In this document: positions 24,262 through 34,056 of the stretch, one piece after another
How the letters are laid out: each line of letters starts with the position of its first letter
Position numbering within the stretch: position 1 is the first letter of the stretch
Made by a program: the position numbers and the translations under genes
The notes under the pieces: model-generated
Databases searched by the model: none
Seen by the model: the letters and a program-made list of their open reading frames with translations, nothing else
What the model was told of the DNA's origin: nothing
Assembly: GCF_004795015.1 (NCBI RefSeq)
Contig: NZ_SSBI01000004.1
Location: forward strand, 124,001 to 188,000
Length of the DNA: 64,000 bases
Reading direction: 5' to 3'
From: Streptomyces sp. A1277
GTDB taxonomy: Bacteria; Actinomycetota; Actinomycetes; Streptomycetales; Streptomycetaceae

Positions 24262-25839
24262 ATGACCAGCACCACCGCTCCAGGATCCGGGCAGGAGGGG
24301 TTCAGCCCCTTCGCCCACCTCACCGTGCAGAACACCGCTCTCTACCGTCAGGTGATGCGGGCGTTCGTCATGGCCAAGGAACACTTCGCCGTGCATCTGC
24401 GCCCCGAGGACGTGTACGCCGCACTGCCCGGGGAGGTGCGGCCGGGCGAGCTCGACGGGGTCGTCAAGGCATTGGACAAGCTGGTCGAGTGGGGGAATCT
24501 GCGGGCCGACCCCGACACCGGGCGGGTCAGCGCCGTCGAGGACTTCTACCGCAAACGCTTCATCTACCAGCTGACCCGGGCCGGGGAGGCGGCCGAGGAA
24601 GCCCTTGCCGCCTACGACGAGGCGCTCGGGCGGCGGGGCGCCCTTCAGGCCATCGCTCTGCACGACATCGTCACGCAGCTGCGAGCCCTTCTCGTGCTCA
24701 CGGCCGACGAGCAGCCGGACCCCGGCAAGACGTACCTCGCGTTCGACGCGCTGGCGAGCCGGTTCGCCGCTCTCGCCGAGAACGCGCGCGCGTTCATGGG
24801 TTCGCTGCAGCGGACCATTGATCTGCACGAGGTGGAGGAAGCGGTCTTCCTCGCGTACAAGGACCGCCTCATCCAGTATCTGGAACGCTTCATCCAGGAC
24901 CTGATCACGCTGGGCGGGCGCATCGCCCAGCTCATCCTGGAGCTGGAGGACTCGGGCAGGATCGAGGTCCTGCTCAGGGCCGCCGCCGGGCGGGAAGCGG
25001 CCGATGCCGCGCCGGAGGACGCGGAGCCCGCCGCGCAGAGGGCGTACGCCCACTGGGCGGGCCGGTGGGACGGGCTCGCGGTGTGGTTCCTCAGCCGAGA
25101 CGGGCGCGAGTCGCAGGCCAGACTCCTGCGTGGCCGTGCCCTGGGCGCCATTCCGCAGATGCTGGCCGTCGTCCGTGTGCTGGGGGAACGCCGGGCCGGC
25201 CGGTCGGACCGGTCCGCCGACTTCCGTACACTCGCGCGCTGGTTCGCCGAGGCTCCCGACGACGCGTCGCGGCACCAGCTGTGGCGTGCGGCCTTCGGGC
25301 TCCACCCCGCCCGGCACCTCACGGCCGACGCGGACACTCTGGCGGCCCGCCTGGCCGTACCCGTGCCGGCCGCGACTCCCTGGGCCGCCGCGGAGCCGCT
25401 GCGGATCAGCCCTCAGCTGCGCCGCACCGGAAGCTACGAGCGGCGGGGCAAGCCCCGCAAGGTCGAGGACCGGCAGGCGCGGCGTCGCCACCTCGCCGAG
25501 CTGGCAGCCAAGCAGGTGGCCGAGACCGCCGCTGCCCGGGACCGTCTCGTCACCGACGGAACGGTCAGACTGTCCGAACTCGGCGAGCTCGACCCCGCGT
25601 CCTTCGGGCTCTTCCTCCAATTGCTCGGTGACGCACTGGCCACCTGGCGACCCGGTATGCGGCACACCGTGGCCACCAGCAACGACGGCTCCATGGAGAT
25701 CAGGCTCAGTGCTCTGCCCGACGGACCCGCGGCGGAGATCCGTACGCCGTCGGGGACGTTCCACGGGCCCGATCACCTCATCGAGATCGTCGACCTGACG
25801 GATGCCGACGAGCCGATGTACGGAGGAAGCGGACGATGA
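24262..25839 (+). CDS. jetA: JetA, Wadjet defence subunit (DUF2397, TIGR02677 type)
   Basis: 525 residues. An N-terminal winged-helix-like region (FSPFAHLTVQNTALYRQVMR, then LDGVVKALDKLVEWGNL) is followed by a long helical part (FIQDLITLGGRIAQLILELE) and a Lys/Arg-rich segment (RRGKPRKVEDRQARRRHLAEL). The pattern matches the DUF2397 family, the kleisin-like subunit of one Wadjet subtype. In Wadjet, JetABC form an SMC-type complex that extrudes small circular DNA. The ATG at 24262 is used; GTG 24259 is next to it. It overlaps jetB by ATGA and is first of four coupled genes. Confidence 0.88.
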   Translation: MTSTTAPGSGQEGFSPFAHLTVQNTALYRQVMRAFVMAKEHFAVHLRPEDVYAALPGEVRPGELDGVVKALDKLVEWGNLRADPDTGRVSAVEDFYRKRFIYQLTRAGEAAEEALAAYDEALGRRGALQAIALHDIVTQLRALLVLTADEQPDPGKTYLAFDALASRFAALAENARAFMGSLQRTIDLHEVEEAVFLAYKDRLIQYLERFIQDLITLGGRIAQLILELEDSGRIEVLLRAAAGREAADAAPEDAEPAAQRAYAHWAGRWDGLAVWFLSRDGRESQARLLRGRALGAIPQMLAVVRVLGERRAGRSDRSADFRTLARWFAEAPDDASRHQLWRAAFGLHPARHLTADADTLAARLAVPVPAATPWAAAEPLRISPQLRRTGSYERRGKPRKVEDRQARRRHLAELAAKQVAETAAARDRLVTDGTVRLSELGELDPASFGLFLQLLGDALATWRPGMRHTVATSNDGSMEIRLSALPDGPAAEIRTPSGTFHGPDHLIEIVDLTDADEPMYGGSGR

Positions 25840-27080
25840 CCACGCCACCGGCCGAAGTGCTCGACGGGCAGCACGCCGCCGAGCTCCGCAAGGCCGCCCG
25901 CGCCCTGCTGAAACAGCCACTCCTCCTCTCGCGCGGCAAGCACGCGGACGAGTTCCGGCTCGTGCGGCGGCACGCCTCCGAGCTTCGCGAGTGGTTCGAC
26001 CGCAACACCGGCTGGCCGCTCCACGTGGACGCCGAGACCGCGCGGCTGCGCAAGATCCCCGGCGTACTCCACGATCCGACGCACCCGGCACGCGAGGCGA
26101 CCCGCGCTGCCGCGCCCTTCACCCGTCGCCGCTACGTCCTGCTCTGTCTGGCCCTGGCATCCCTGGAGCGCGGCGAGTCCCAGATCGCCCTCGGCCGTCT
26201 CGCCGACCAGATCGTCCTCGATGCCACCGACCCCGGGCTCGTCGCGGCGGGCATCCAATTCACCCTCGACCGCCGGGACGAGCGCCTCGACCTCGCGGCC
26301 GTCGTACGGCTCCTGCTCGGTCTCGGTGTGCTGCGCCGGGTCGCCGGAGACGAGGACGCGTACGTGAACGGTGCGGGCGACGTGCTCTACGACGTCGAAC
26401 GCCGGGTACTGGCCGGGCTCCTCGCGACACGTCGTGGGCCCTCCACCGTGCAGGCCGAGGCCACCGCAGACCGGCTGGCTCAGCTCGTCGCCGAAACCGC
26501 CCTCGACAGCGAGGAGCTCCGCTTCCGCGCGATGCGGCACGCACTGACGCGCAGACTTCTGGACGATCCGGTGGTCTACTACGACGAGCTGAGCGACGCC
26601 GAACTCGGCTATCTCACCCGGCAGCGGGGGTTCCTCACGGCCCGGGTCGCCGAGCTGACCGGTCTGGTGCCCGAGATCCGGGCCGAAGGCATCGCCATGG
26701 TCGACCCCGACGACGACCTCACCGACGTACGGATGCCCGAGCAGGGCACCCACGGCCACATCACCCTGCTGCTCGCCGAGCACCTGGCGGGGGCGGGCCG
26801 CCCCGTCACCACCCACCAGCTCATCCAGCGGGTGCGGGAACTCGCCGTCGTACACGGCACGTTCTGGTCCAAGGCCGCGCGGGAGCCGGGCACGGAGGCG
26901 GAACTCGTCGAGCAGGCCGTCGCCCGGCTCGCCGCCCTCGGCCTGGTCTCCCGGACCGCCGACGGGGCCGAGCCCCGCCCCGCGCTGGCCCGCTACGCGG
27001 TCGGCGAACCCGTCGTACTCGAACCAGGCACACCCGGCAGCGCGCGCAAGCCGGCACAGCGAAAGGCCGGTCAGGCGTGA
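25836..27080 (+). CDS. jetB: JetB, Wadjet defence subunit (DUF2398, TIGR02678 type)
   Basis: 414 residues beginning at an ATG that overlaps the jetA stop. Family features include LLKQPLLLSRGKHADEFRLVRRH at the start, FTRRRYVLLCLALASLERG, and winged-helix segments towards the C-terminus (LLAEHLAGAGRPVTTHQLIQRVREL). It corresponds to the KITE-like subunit that bridges the kleisin and SMC proteins in Wadjet. The stop overlaps the GTG of jetC (GTGA), so the subunits are made in fixed proportions. No damage is seen. Confidence 0.88.
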   Translation: MTTPPAEVLDGQHAAELRKAARALLKQPLLLSRGKHADEFRLVRRHASELREWFDRNTGWPLHVDAETARLRKIPGVLHDPTHPAREATRAAAPFTRRRYVLLCLALASLERGESQIALGRLADQIVLDATDPGLVAAGIQFTLDRRDERLDLAAVVRLLLGLGVLRRVAGDEDAYVNGAGDVLYDVERRVLAGLLATRRGPSTVQAEATADRLAQLVAETALDSEELRFRAMRHALTRRLLDDPVVYYDELSDAELGYLTRQRGFLTARVAELTGLVPEIRAEGIAMVDPDDDLTDVRMPEQGTHGHITLLLAEHLAGAGRPVTTHQLIQRVRELAVVHGTFWSKAAREPGTEAELVEQAVARLAALGLVSRTADGAEPRPALARYAVGEPVVLEPGTPGSARKPAQRKAGQA

Positions 27081-30000
27081 CCAACCCGCTCCCCGAGCCC
27101 CTCCGCACCCGCTGGCAGCCCCTGCGCATCGGGCTCGTCGACCTCTTCCACTACGACGTGGAGGAGTTCCACTTCCGTGACGGACGACTGCTGCTGCGCG
27201 GCAACAACGGCACCGGCAAGTCCAAGGTGCTCGCGCTCACCCTGCCCTTCCTGCTCGACGGCGACCTGAGCCCGCGACGGGTCGAGCCGGACGGCGACCC
27301 CGGCAAGCGGATGGAATGGAACCTCCTCCTCGGCGGTGATCACCCGCACACCGAACGCCTCGGCTACACCTGGATCGAGTTCGGCAGACTCGACGCGAAC
27401 ACCGGGGGGAGCCACTTCCGTACGCTCCTGTGCGGACTGAAGGCGGTGAGCGGCCGCGGGATCGCCCGGCACTGGTACGCGGTCACCGACCGGCGCGTCC
27501 AGCACGGGTCCGGTACACCCGTGGAGGGCTTCCTCAGCCTGGTCGACGCCACCGGCACGGCCCTGACCAGGGACCGCCTCGTCGAAGCCGTCACCGGCCA
27601 CGGCATGGTGTACGACCAGGCCAAGACCTACCGCAGAGCCGTGGACGAGGCCCTCTTCGGGCTCGGCGAGCAGCGGTACGGAGCCCTGGTCGACCTGCTC
27701 GTCCAGCTGCGCCAGCCACAGCTGTCCAAGCGCCCCAACGAGGCGGCCCTCTCCCGCGCACTCACCGAGGCCCTGCCACCGGTGGACCAGGCCGTGATCG
27801 CCGACGTGGCCGAGGCGTTCCGCTCACTCGACGAGGAGAAGACCGAACTGGCGGCCGCCTCCGCCGCGGAGCGTGCTGCCGCCGACTTCCTGGAGCACTA
27901 CCGGCGCTACGCGCGCGTCGCCACCCGCCGCCGCGCCCGGCTGCCACGCGCCGAGCACTCCCGCTACGAGCAACGCCAACGGGACCTCGCCGAGGCACAG
28001 GCACAGCAAGCCAGGGCCGAGGAGGAGCGGCAGGCGGCGGCCGAACTCACCGCGAAGCTGGAGGAACAGCACAACCGGCTCCGCGCTCAGGACGAGGCCC
28101 TGCGGGAAAGCCCCGAGATGCGCAGCGCCAGAAGTCTTGAGCAGGCACGCCACGAGGTGGAGCGCACCGCGCGTGCGGCGGAGCGCGCGCGGAACGACCG
28201 GGAGCAGGCGGCGCGGCTGCACGACAAGCGCCTCGAACGGCTCGGCGCCGCCGAGAACCGGCTGCGCGCGGCCGACCGGCACGCCCAGGACACCTACCGG
28301 CAGGCGACCGAGGCCGCGGCGGCCGCCCGGGTGGTCCTCCCGGCGAACGGCCTGCCGGCCGGCGGGCTCCCCCCGAGCGAACTGCGCACCGCCGTCGAGG
28401 AGTCCGTGGAGCGAGGCCGACGTGCGCTCACCCATGTGACGGACCTCGCCCGGACCGCCGCCCGCGCCTCGGAGGAACGGCGCACGCACGCCGTCAGACT
28501 GGACGAAGCCGATATCGACCGGTCTGCGGCCGCGGCGGAGCTCGGCCTGGCCGAGGAGGACGTGCTGGACGCCGGTCGGGCGCTGCTGGCCGAAGTCCGC
28601 ACCCGCGCCCGTGGCTGGACCGAGCTTGCCTACGCGGACGAGCCCGGCCTGCTGGACGAACTCCAGGAATGGGTGGGCCGCCTCCACGGCCCGTACCCGG
28701 CGCGGACCGAGGCCGTGCGCGCCCACAGCGCCGCATCCGCGCGACTGGCCGAGCAGGCTGCCGCCGTCGGCCGGCGCCGGACCGAACTCACCGAGCGGGC
28801 CGACGGGCTGCGGCAGGAACTGACCGCGCTGGAGGCCGGCGGGCGCCGTCCACCGCAGCCGCCGCGCACACGCACCCCCGGTCTGCGCGAGCGGATGACG
28901 GGCGCCCCCCTGTGGCGGCTGGTGGACTTCGAGAACGGGCTCTCCGATGAGGAACGCGCCGGCCTTGAGGCCGCCTTGGAGGGGTCCGGGATGCTGGACG
29001 CCTGGGTGCTGCCCAGCGGCACGGTTCTCAGGGCCGACACCCACGAGACGCTGCTCGCCCCGGACGGGGCTCCGGTACAGGGCATGTCGCTCGCGCACCT
29101 GCTGCGCCCGGCCGTGGACCACGGGGACGCGGGGGCCGCGGCCGTGGGCGAGGAGACCGTGGCCCGGCTGCTCGCCGCAATCGGCGCCGGCCCGGAAGCC
29201 GGTGCGGCGGGCGGCGAGCAGACCGGCACCGGACCGGCGGGCGGAGCCGGAACGTGGGCCGCGGTCGACGGGCGCTTCCGGATCGGTGCGCTGACCGGCC
29301 GATGGGGCAAGTCCGCCGCCGAGTACATCGGTGAGGGCGCGCGGGAGGCTGCCCGGCGGACCCGCATCCACGTCATCCGCGGCGAACTCGACGTTCTCCA
29401 GGGGGAGCTGGCGGACCTCGCCGAACTGATCGCCACGCTGGCCGCCCGCCGCGAGGTGCTGGAGGCGGAGCTGGCCGGGGTACCGGACGAGACCGCCCTC
29501 ACTCGTGCGCACGCCCGCGTGGCAGCCGCCGCGGAATCCCTGCGCCGGACCGTCGAACGGTGCGAGGAGCGGTCAGCCGCGCTCCTGGAGGCGGCCGAGC
29601 GGAGCGAGTCGGCCGCGGTGGATCTCGCGCGGACCGCCGAGGACCTGAGGATGCCGGCGGACGAGGAAGGGCTGGCAGCGGTACGCGACGCACTCGGCGT
29701 ACTCGCCGAGGTGCTGGCCGCCCTCTGGCCCGCCCTCCGGGAACGCCGAGAGGCGGGCGGCCAGGTCACGGAGGAGCGTACCGAGGCCGGGCAGGCCGCC
29801 GAGCGTGCCGCGGAGCTCACGGAGCGCGCGAAGGAGGCGGAGAACGAGGCGTCGGCGGCCGACGAACGCTTCAGCACCCTGCGTGCCACGGTCGGCGCCG
29901 CCGTCGACGAACTCCAGCGCCTGCTGGCGCGGACCGCGGAGGCGTCGCGTACGTGCGAGAGCGAGCAGCAGGACGCCCGCCGGCGGTACGCCGAGGCCGA

Positions 30001-31261
30001 CCGGGCCGCGAGCAGGGCCGAAGGCCGCATCGAGCAGTTGCATGCAGGGCTCCGTGAAGCGGCCGAGGCGCGTACCGAGGCCATCGCCGCACTCCAGCGG
30101 TTCACCGGCACCGGGCTGATGGCGGTGGCTGTCCCCGACGTCGAGGCGCCCGCCGTCGACGGTGGCGCATGGGCCGCCACTCCTGCCATCGCGCTGGCCC
30201 GCGCCATCGACGCGGCGCTCGCCACCGTCGACGACTCCGACAGCGCATGGGAACGCGTGCAACGCCGGCTCAGCGAGGAGTTCAAGGCCCTGCAGGACAC
30301 CCTCTCCAGGCATGGCCACCGGGCCTCCGCCCGGATGGTGGAGGACGGGATGGTCGTCGACATCACCTACCAGGGCCGTGAGCGGTCCGTACCGGACCTG
30401 GCCGCGGCACTGGCCGTCGAGGTCGGCGAGCTGGCACGCATCCTGTCCGCACGGGAGCGGGAGATCCTGGAGACCCATCTGGTCACGGAGGTCGCGGGGA
30501 CGCTCCAGGAGCTGATCGGTGCGGCCGAGCGGCAGGTGCGGGACATGAACGTCGAACTGGAGGAGCGGCCGACCTCCACCGGCATGCGGCTGAGGCTGGT
30601 GTGGCGGGCGTCCCGCAAGGCCCCCGCCGGGCTCGCCCGGGCCAGGGAGCGGCTGCGCCGGTCGGCCGACGTATGGACCGCCGAGGACCGCGCGGCCGTG
30701 GGCGAGTTCCTTCAGGAGCTGATCGCCCGCCAGCACACGGAAGACGCCACGGGCAGCTGGCTCGACCACCTCACTGCCGCGCTCGACTACCGGACCTGGC
30801 ACGAGTTCGGGGTCGAGCGGCACCAGCAGGGCCGCTGGATTCCGGCCACGGGACCCGCTTCCGGAGGCGAGCGGGTGCTGGCCGTGTCGGTGCCGCTGTT
30901 CGCCGCCGCATCCTCCCACTACGCGAGTGCGGGCAGCCCGTACGCACCGCGCCTGGTCACCCTCGACGAAGCGTTCGCCGGGGTGGACGACGACTCCCGC
31001 GCCAAGTGTCTGGGCCTGCTGCACGCCTTCGACCTCGATGTCGTGATGACGAGCGAGCGCGAGTGGGCCTGCTACCCGCAGGTGCCCGGCATCGCCATCG
31101 CCCAGTTGTCGCGGATCGACGAGGTCGCGGCGGTGCTCGTCACCCGGTGGGAATGGGACGGCACGCGCAGGCGGCGCGGCCCGGACCCGGCGGGGCCCGC
31201 GCACGCGGTTCCCGCGTCCCGGGCCGAGCAGGCCGACGCGTCGGAGCCGCTGTGGACCTGA
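27077..31261 (+). CDS. jetC: JetC, SMC-like ATPase of Wadjet (TIGR02680 type)
   Basis: 1394 residues, the motor of the complex. Walker A is GNNGTGKS (residues 42-49). Two long coiled-coil stretches (about 250-480 and 760-1000) rich in Glu/Arg/Ala flank a hinge-like region containing GLRERMTGAPLWRLVDF. The C-terminal ATPase half has the ABC signature SGGE (near 1260) and Walker B RLVTLDEAFAGVDDDSRAKC (about 1292-1311). It would load on DNA and extrude loops with ATP. The GTG start overlaps the jetB stop. Length and both head halves are intact. Confidence 0.92.
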   Translation: MTNPLPEPLRTRWQPLRIGLVDLFHYDVEEFHFRDGRLLLRGNNGTGKSKVLALTLPFLLDGDLSPRRVEPDGDPGKRMEWNLLLGGDHPHTERLGYTWIEFGRLDANTGGSHFRTLLCGLKAVSGRGIARHWYAVTDRRVQHGSGTPVEGFLSLVDATGTALTRDRLVEAVTGHGMVYDQAKTYRRAVDEALFGLGEQRYGALVDLLVQLRQPQLSKRPNEAALSRALTEALPPVDQAVIADVAEAFRSLDEEKTELAAASAAERAAADFLEHYRRYARVATRRRARLPRAEHSRYEQRQRDLAEAQAQQARAEEERQAAAELTAKLEEQHNRLRAQDEALRESPEMRSARSLEQARHEVERTARAAERARNDREQAARLHDKRLERLGAAENRLRAADRHAQDTYRQATEAAAAARVVLPANGLPAGGLPPSELRTAVEESVERGRRALTHVTDLARTAARASEERRTHAVRLDEADIDRSAAAAELGLAEEDVLDAGRALLAEVRTRARGWTELAYADEPGLLDELQEWVGRLHGPYPARTEAVRAHSAASARLAEQAAAVGRRRTELTERADGLRQELTALEAGGRRPPQPPRTRTPGLRERMTGAPLWRLVDFENGLSDEERAGLEAALEGSGMLDAWVLPSGTVLRADTHETLLAPDGAPVQGMSLAHLLRPAVDHGDAGAAAVGEETVARLLAAIGAGPEAGAAGGEQTGTGPAGGAGTWAAVDGRFRIGALTGRWGKSAAEYIGEGAREAARRTRIHVIRGELDVLQGELADLAELIATLAARREVLEAELAGVPDETALTRAHARVAAAAESLRRTVERCEERSAALLEAAERSESAAVDLARTAEDLRMPADEEGLAAVRDALGVLAEVLAALWPALRERREAGGQVTEERTEAGQAAERAAELTERAKEAENEASAADERFSTLRATVGAAVDELQRLLARTAEASRTCESEQQDARRRYAEADRAASRAEGRIEQLHAGLREAAEARTEAIAALQRFTGTGLMAVAVPDVEAPAVDGGAWAATPAIALARAIDAALATVDDSDSAWERVQRRLSEEFKALQDTLSRHGHRASARMVEDGMVVDITYQGRERSVPDLAAALAVEVGELARILSAREREILETHLVTEVAGTLQELIGAAERQVRDMNVELEERPTSTGMRLRLVWRASRKAPAGLARARERLRRSADVWTAEDRAAVGEFLQELIARQHTEDATGSWLDHLTAALDYRTWHEFGVERHQQGRWIPATGPASGGERVLAVSVPLFAAASSHYASAGSPYAPRLVTLDEAFAGVDDDSRAKCLGLLHAFDLDVVMTSEREWACYPQVPGIAIAQLSRIDEVAAVLVTRWEWDGTRRRRGPDPAGPAHAVPASRAEQADASEPLWT

Positions 31262-32487
31262 CCCCCGCGACGGCCGACGGCGTACGACTGCGCAGACTCC
31301 TCGGCGCACCCGGACTCGGCTGGCTGGTCGACCGGGCGCGCCGGCGCCTGGAGCGCGGGCAGCCGCTCACCGGCCCGGTATCACTGAGCTCGCCCACGGA
31401 AGACCAACGGATGGCCGCGGAAAGGCTGTTGGGCCGTGCACCAGGCGGCGGGCGGTCCTTGTCCGTGCGTCTCGACGTGGTGGACGACGTGCTGCGCCGC
31501 TCCGGCATCAGCCCGGCCGGGCTGGCCGCGGCCGTGGTGGCACTCACCGGGCCGGTCACCCTCCTCGGCGATGCCCGTGCCGAGGAGCAGCGGGCCTGGG
31601 CGCGGGCATACGTCCCGCTCGAAGCCCTGGCGGACGAGGTCCCCGCCCTCCGGGGCTGGGCCGAACGGCTCCGGAACGACGGGCTGGTACGGCGCCTCGC
31701 CGGAACACCCACCGCAGCGGCCGACCTGCTCGGCCGTGCCGCCACCGTCGTGAGGGCCCTCCCGGTGGAGCCGCCGGTGTCGCTCCCCGCGTTCGCCTCC
31801 CGGCTCCTCGGCAGTGCGCACGCGCTCGACGACGGAACCCCGCTCTGTACGCTCACCCTGTCCGGCGTCCGGGCGCTGACCGGGGCCCCTGACGCAGGCG
31901 GTGTGCAGGGGCGGCGTGAGGCGTGGGCATCGGTGGGCCTGTTGCGCGACGAGCTGTCCTCGACCGTGCTCGCCCTGAACCTGCGGGGGACTCCCGCCCT
32001 GGACTGGATGGCCGACGCGGGTGAACCCGCCGTGCTGACCCTGCGGCAACTGACGCGCTGCCCGCCCAGCTCGGCGCCACCGGTGGTCCGGATCTGCGAG
32101 AACCCGGCCGTGCTCGCCGCGGCCGCCGACACGTACGGCACGCGGTGCGCGCCGCTGGTCTGCCTCCAGGGCCAGCCGTCCGCCGCCGCCCTCGCCCTCC
32201 TGAGCCATCTCCACACGCACGGGAGCCGCTTCCACTACCACGGCGACTTCGACTGGGGAGGCATGCGGATCGCCGCCGCCCTGCTGCGGCGGGTCCCCTG
32301 GAGCCCGTGGCGCTACACCGCGGCCGACTACCGCGCCGCCGTGCACACGCTGCCCGCCGGTCCACCCCTCACCGGGACCCGGGCAGAGGCCCCGTGGGAC
32401 CCCGGCCTGCCGGACGCGTTGCAGGAGGCGGGTGTGCGGGTGGAGGAGGAGGCGGTGCTGGACGATCTGCTGGGCGATCTCGGATGA
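31252..32487 (+). CDS. jetD: JetD, Wadjet nuclease subunit (DUF2399/Toprim, TIGR02679 type)
   Basis: 411 residues. The C-terminal third holds a Toprim-like site: a glutamate in RICENPAVL (near 282) and the DxD pair in YHGDFDWGGMRI (near 332-334). In Wadjet JetD cleaves circular DNA once the SMC complex has measured it. The N-terminal 250 residues are helical and carry the TIGR02679 pattern (LLGAPGLGWLVDRARRRLERG). The GTG at 31252 overlaps jetC by 10 bases. It ends the operon and converges on a small minus-strand gene 20 bases away. Confidence 0.9.
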   Translation: MDLTPATADGVRLRRLLGAPGLGWLVDRARRRLERGQPLTGPVSLSSPTEDQRMAAERLLGRAPGGGRSLSVRLDVVDDVLRRSGISPAGLAAAVVALTGPVTLLGDARAEEQRAWARAYVPLEALADEVPALRGWAERLRNDGLVRRLAGTPTAAADLLGRAATVVRALPVEPPVSLPAFASRLLGSAHALDDGTPLCTLTLSGVRALTGAPDAGGVQGRREAWASVGLLRDELSSTVLALNLRGTPALDWMADAGEPAVLTLRQLTRCPPSSAPPVVRICENPAVLAAAADTYGTRCAPLVCLQGQPSAAALALLSHLHTHGSRFHYHGDFDWGGMRIAAALLRRVPWSPWRYTAADYRAAVHTLPAGPPLTGTRAEAPWDPGLPDALQEAGVRVEEEAVLDDLLGDLG

Positions 32488-32507
32488 GATGAGGAGAGGG
32501 CCCTCCG

Positions 32508-32768
32508 TCACATCCGGAAGGGGGAGCCCCGTATGTCGCGTGCACCGAGGCCGGTACGGCTGCGGGCGTTGGCCTCGGCGACGCGGGCGCTCAGCAACTC
32601 GGCGGGGTCGAGCGGCCGTAGGTCGGCCGGGTCGGCCTCCCACTCGCGGCCACCGGCGAGCGGGCGGAGCTGGAGGCAGGGACCTTCGTGGCCCATCACC
32701 AGGCCCACCCGGCCGCTTCCGGCGTCGTGCACGGCCGTCCCGACGCGAGGGACCCCGTCATCGGTCAC
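32508..32768 (-). CDS. Small hypothetical protein beside XRE-DUF397 pair (second)
   Basis: 86 residues from a GTG that overlaps the stop of the upstream small gene. It contains GRVGLVMGHEGPCLQLRPLAGGREWEADPADLRPL, quoted in part as a compact beta-rich core typical of small Streptomyces proteins that sit next to WhiJ-like regulators. No function is known. It is coupled to the 32765-33037 gene and convergent with jetD. Confidence 0.65.
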   Translation of the reverse strand: MTDDGVPRVGTAVHDAGSGRVGLVMGHEGPCLQLRPLAGGREWEADPADLRPLDPAELLSARVAEANARSRTGLGARDIRGSPFRM

Positions 32769-33037
32769 CCGGTCGCTCCGTTCCTGATCACCTCGGCGAG
32801 GGCGTGCGCCACGGGGGCGGAGCAGACGCCGAGGTGGACGAGTGCGTAACCGGCCGGCCGTACGCCGCCGTCGCCCTCCGCGTCGCGCCACGGGGTGCGT
32901 ACGTCCATCGCGGGCAGCTGGATGCCGGCGGTTGTCAGGGCGGCGGCGAGGGCGTCGCGGGCATCGACGGCCTCCTGGATCTTGGCTGTTGACGCGTTCT
33001 CCGCCTGGGGCGTCCTGCGGGGGAGGGACGGCTTCAT
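32765..33037 (-). CDS. Small hypothetical protein beside XRE-DUF397 pair (first)
   Basis: 90 residues. The ATG at 33037 is chosen because GGAAG lies 9 bases upstream; longer forms run into the promoter region. The sequence has a helix (AKIQEAVDARDALAAALTTAG) and a segment VRPAGYALVHLGVCSAPVAHALAEVI. No named domain is recognised. Its gene is divergent from the XRE regulator 176 bp away, so the two may share control. The stop is fused to the next small gene by GTGA. Confidence 0.7.
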   Translation of the reverse strand: MKPSLPRRTPQAENASTAKIQEAVDARDALAAALTTAGIQLPAMDVRTPWRDAEGDGGVRPAGYALVHLGVCSAPVAHALAEVIRNGATG

Positions 33038-33213
33038 GGGGTTTCTTCCTTCGGTTGTTCTTTCGCTGATTCCTCTGCCTGGCCACCCGCCCGGTAATAC
33101 GGTGCGTGAGGGGCTCGTTACGAGGATGGCCCCGTCAGCGGTGTGACACACCGAGGGCGAAGGGTGCCTCCCCGGTGGGTGGGCCACCTTCCACACGTTC
33201 CACGGAGGGCGCG

Positions 33214-34056
33214 ATGCCGACGAGGCGGGCGGTCACAGGCCGCAGCAGGGAACCACGGGCACGGTTCGCGGAGGAGCTGCGGCACCTGCGAACCGCGCGT
33301 GGCGACAGTCTGCGGCAGCTCGGCGAACGGCTGGGCTGGGACTGGTCGTTGTTCGGGAAGATGGAGAAGGGCGAGACGGTCGGCGGCCCCGAGGTGGTCG
33401 AGGCGCTCGACCAGTACTACGGCACACCGGGGCTGCTGTTGGCGCTGTGGGAACTGGCCATCAGCGACCAGACGCAGTTCAAGGAGCGGTACCGGCGGTA
33501 CATGGCCCTGGAGGCCGAGGCGACGAGCCTGTGGCACTTCGCGGTGAGCGTCGTGCCCGGTCTGCTGCAGACACCGGGGTATGCGCGGGAGTTGCTGGCG
33601 GCAGGAGGACTACGCGGTGACGCCCTGGACCAACAGGTCGAGGCACGGATGGGGCGGCAGAATCTACTGACAGCGGATGACCCGCCGCCCTTCCGTACCA
33701 TCCTGTCGGAGGCAGTGCTCCGGACGACCCTGCGAAGTGCACAGGAGTGGCGAAGGCAGCTTGAATACCTCGTCGAGGCGGGGGGCCGACCGAACCTGAC
33801 GCTGCAAGTTCTGCCTCAGGCGGCCGGACTGCACGGCCTGTCGAGCACCGACGTCTGGTTTCTCCGGTTGCACGACACTCGTACGGTGGCGTACACGGAG
33901 CATGGGTACGGCGGAGAACTGCATGAGGAAAGCGCTGCGGTGGAGCGTATGCAACGTGCGTACGATGCAACGCGTGACCTGGCGCTTTCCCCGGCCGAGT
34001 CGCGAAAATTCATCTTGCGTATGTTGGAGGAACTGCCGTGCGAGCCATCGACCTGA
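33214..34056 (+). CDS. XRE-type regulator with DUF5753 (WhiJ-like)
   Basis: 280 residues. An N-terminal helix-turn-helix (about 12-70, LRHLRTARGDSLRQLGERLG, then WDWSLFGKMEKGE) is followed by a DUF5753 domain (YRRYMALEAEATSLWHF, VVPGLLQTPGYARELL, LTLQVLPQAAGLHGL). Such proteins are very numerous in Streptomyces and usually pair with DUF397 proteins, as here. Some, such as WhiJ, affect development. The ATG at 33214 follows GGAGGG and gives the normal N-terminus. It overlaps the DUF397 gene by 19 bases. Confidence 0.9.
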   Translation: MPTRRAVTGRSREPRARFAEELRHLRTARGDSLRQLGERLGWDWSLFGKMEKGETVGGPEVVEALDQYYGTPGLLLALWELAISDQTQFKERYRRYMALEAEATSLWHFAVSVVPGLLQTPGYARELLAAGGLRGDALDQQVEARMGRQNLLTADDPPPFRTILSEAVLRTTLRSAQEWRRQLEYLVEAGGRPNLTLQVLPQAAGLHGLSSTDVWFLRLHDTRTVAYTEHGYGGELHEESAAVERMQRAYDATRDLALSPAESRKFILRMLEELPCEPST

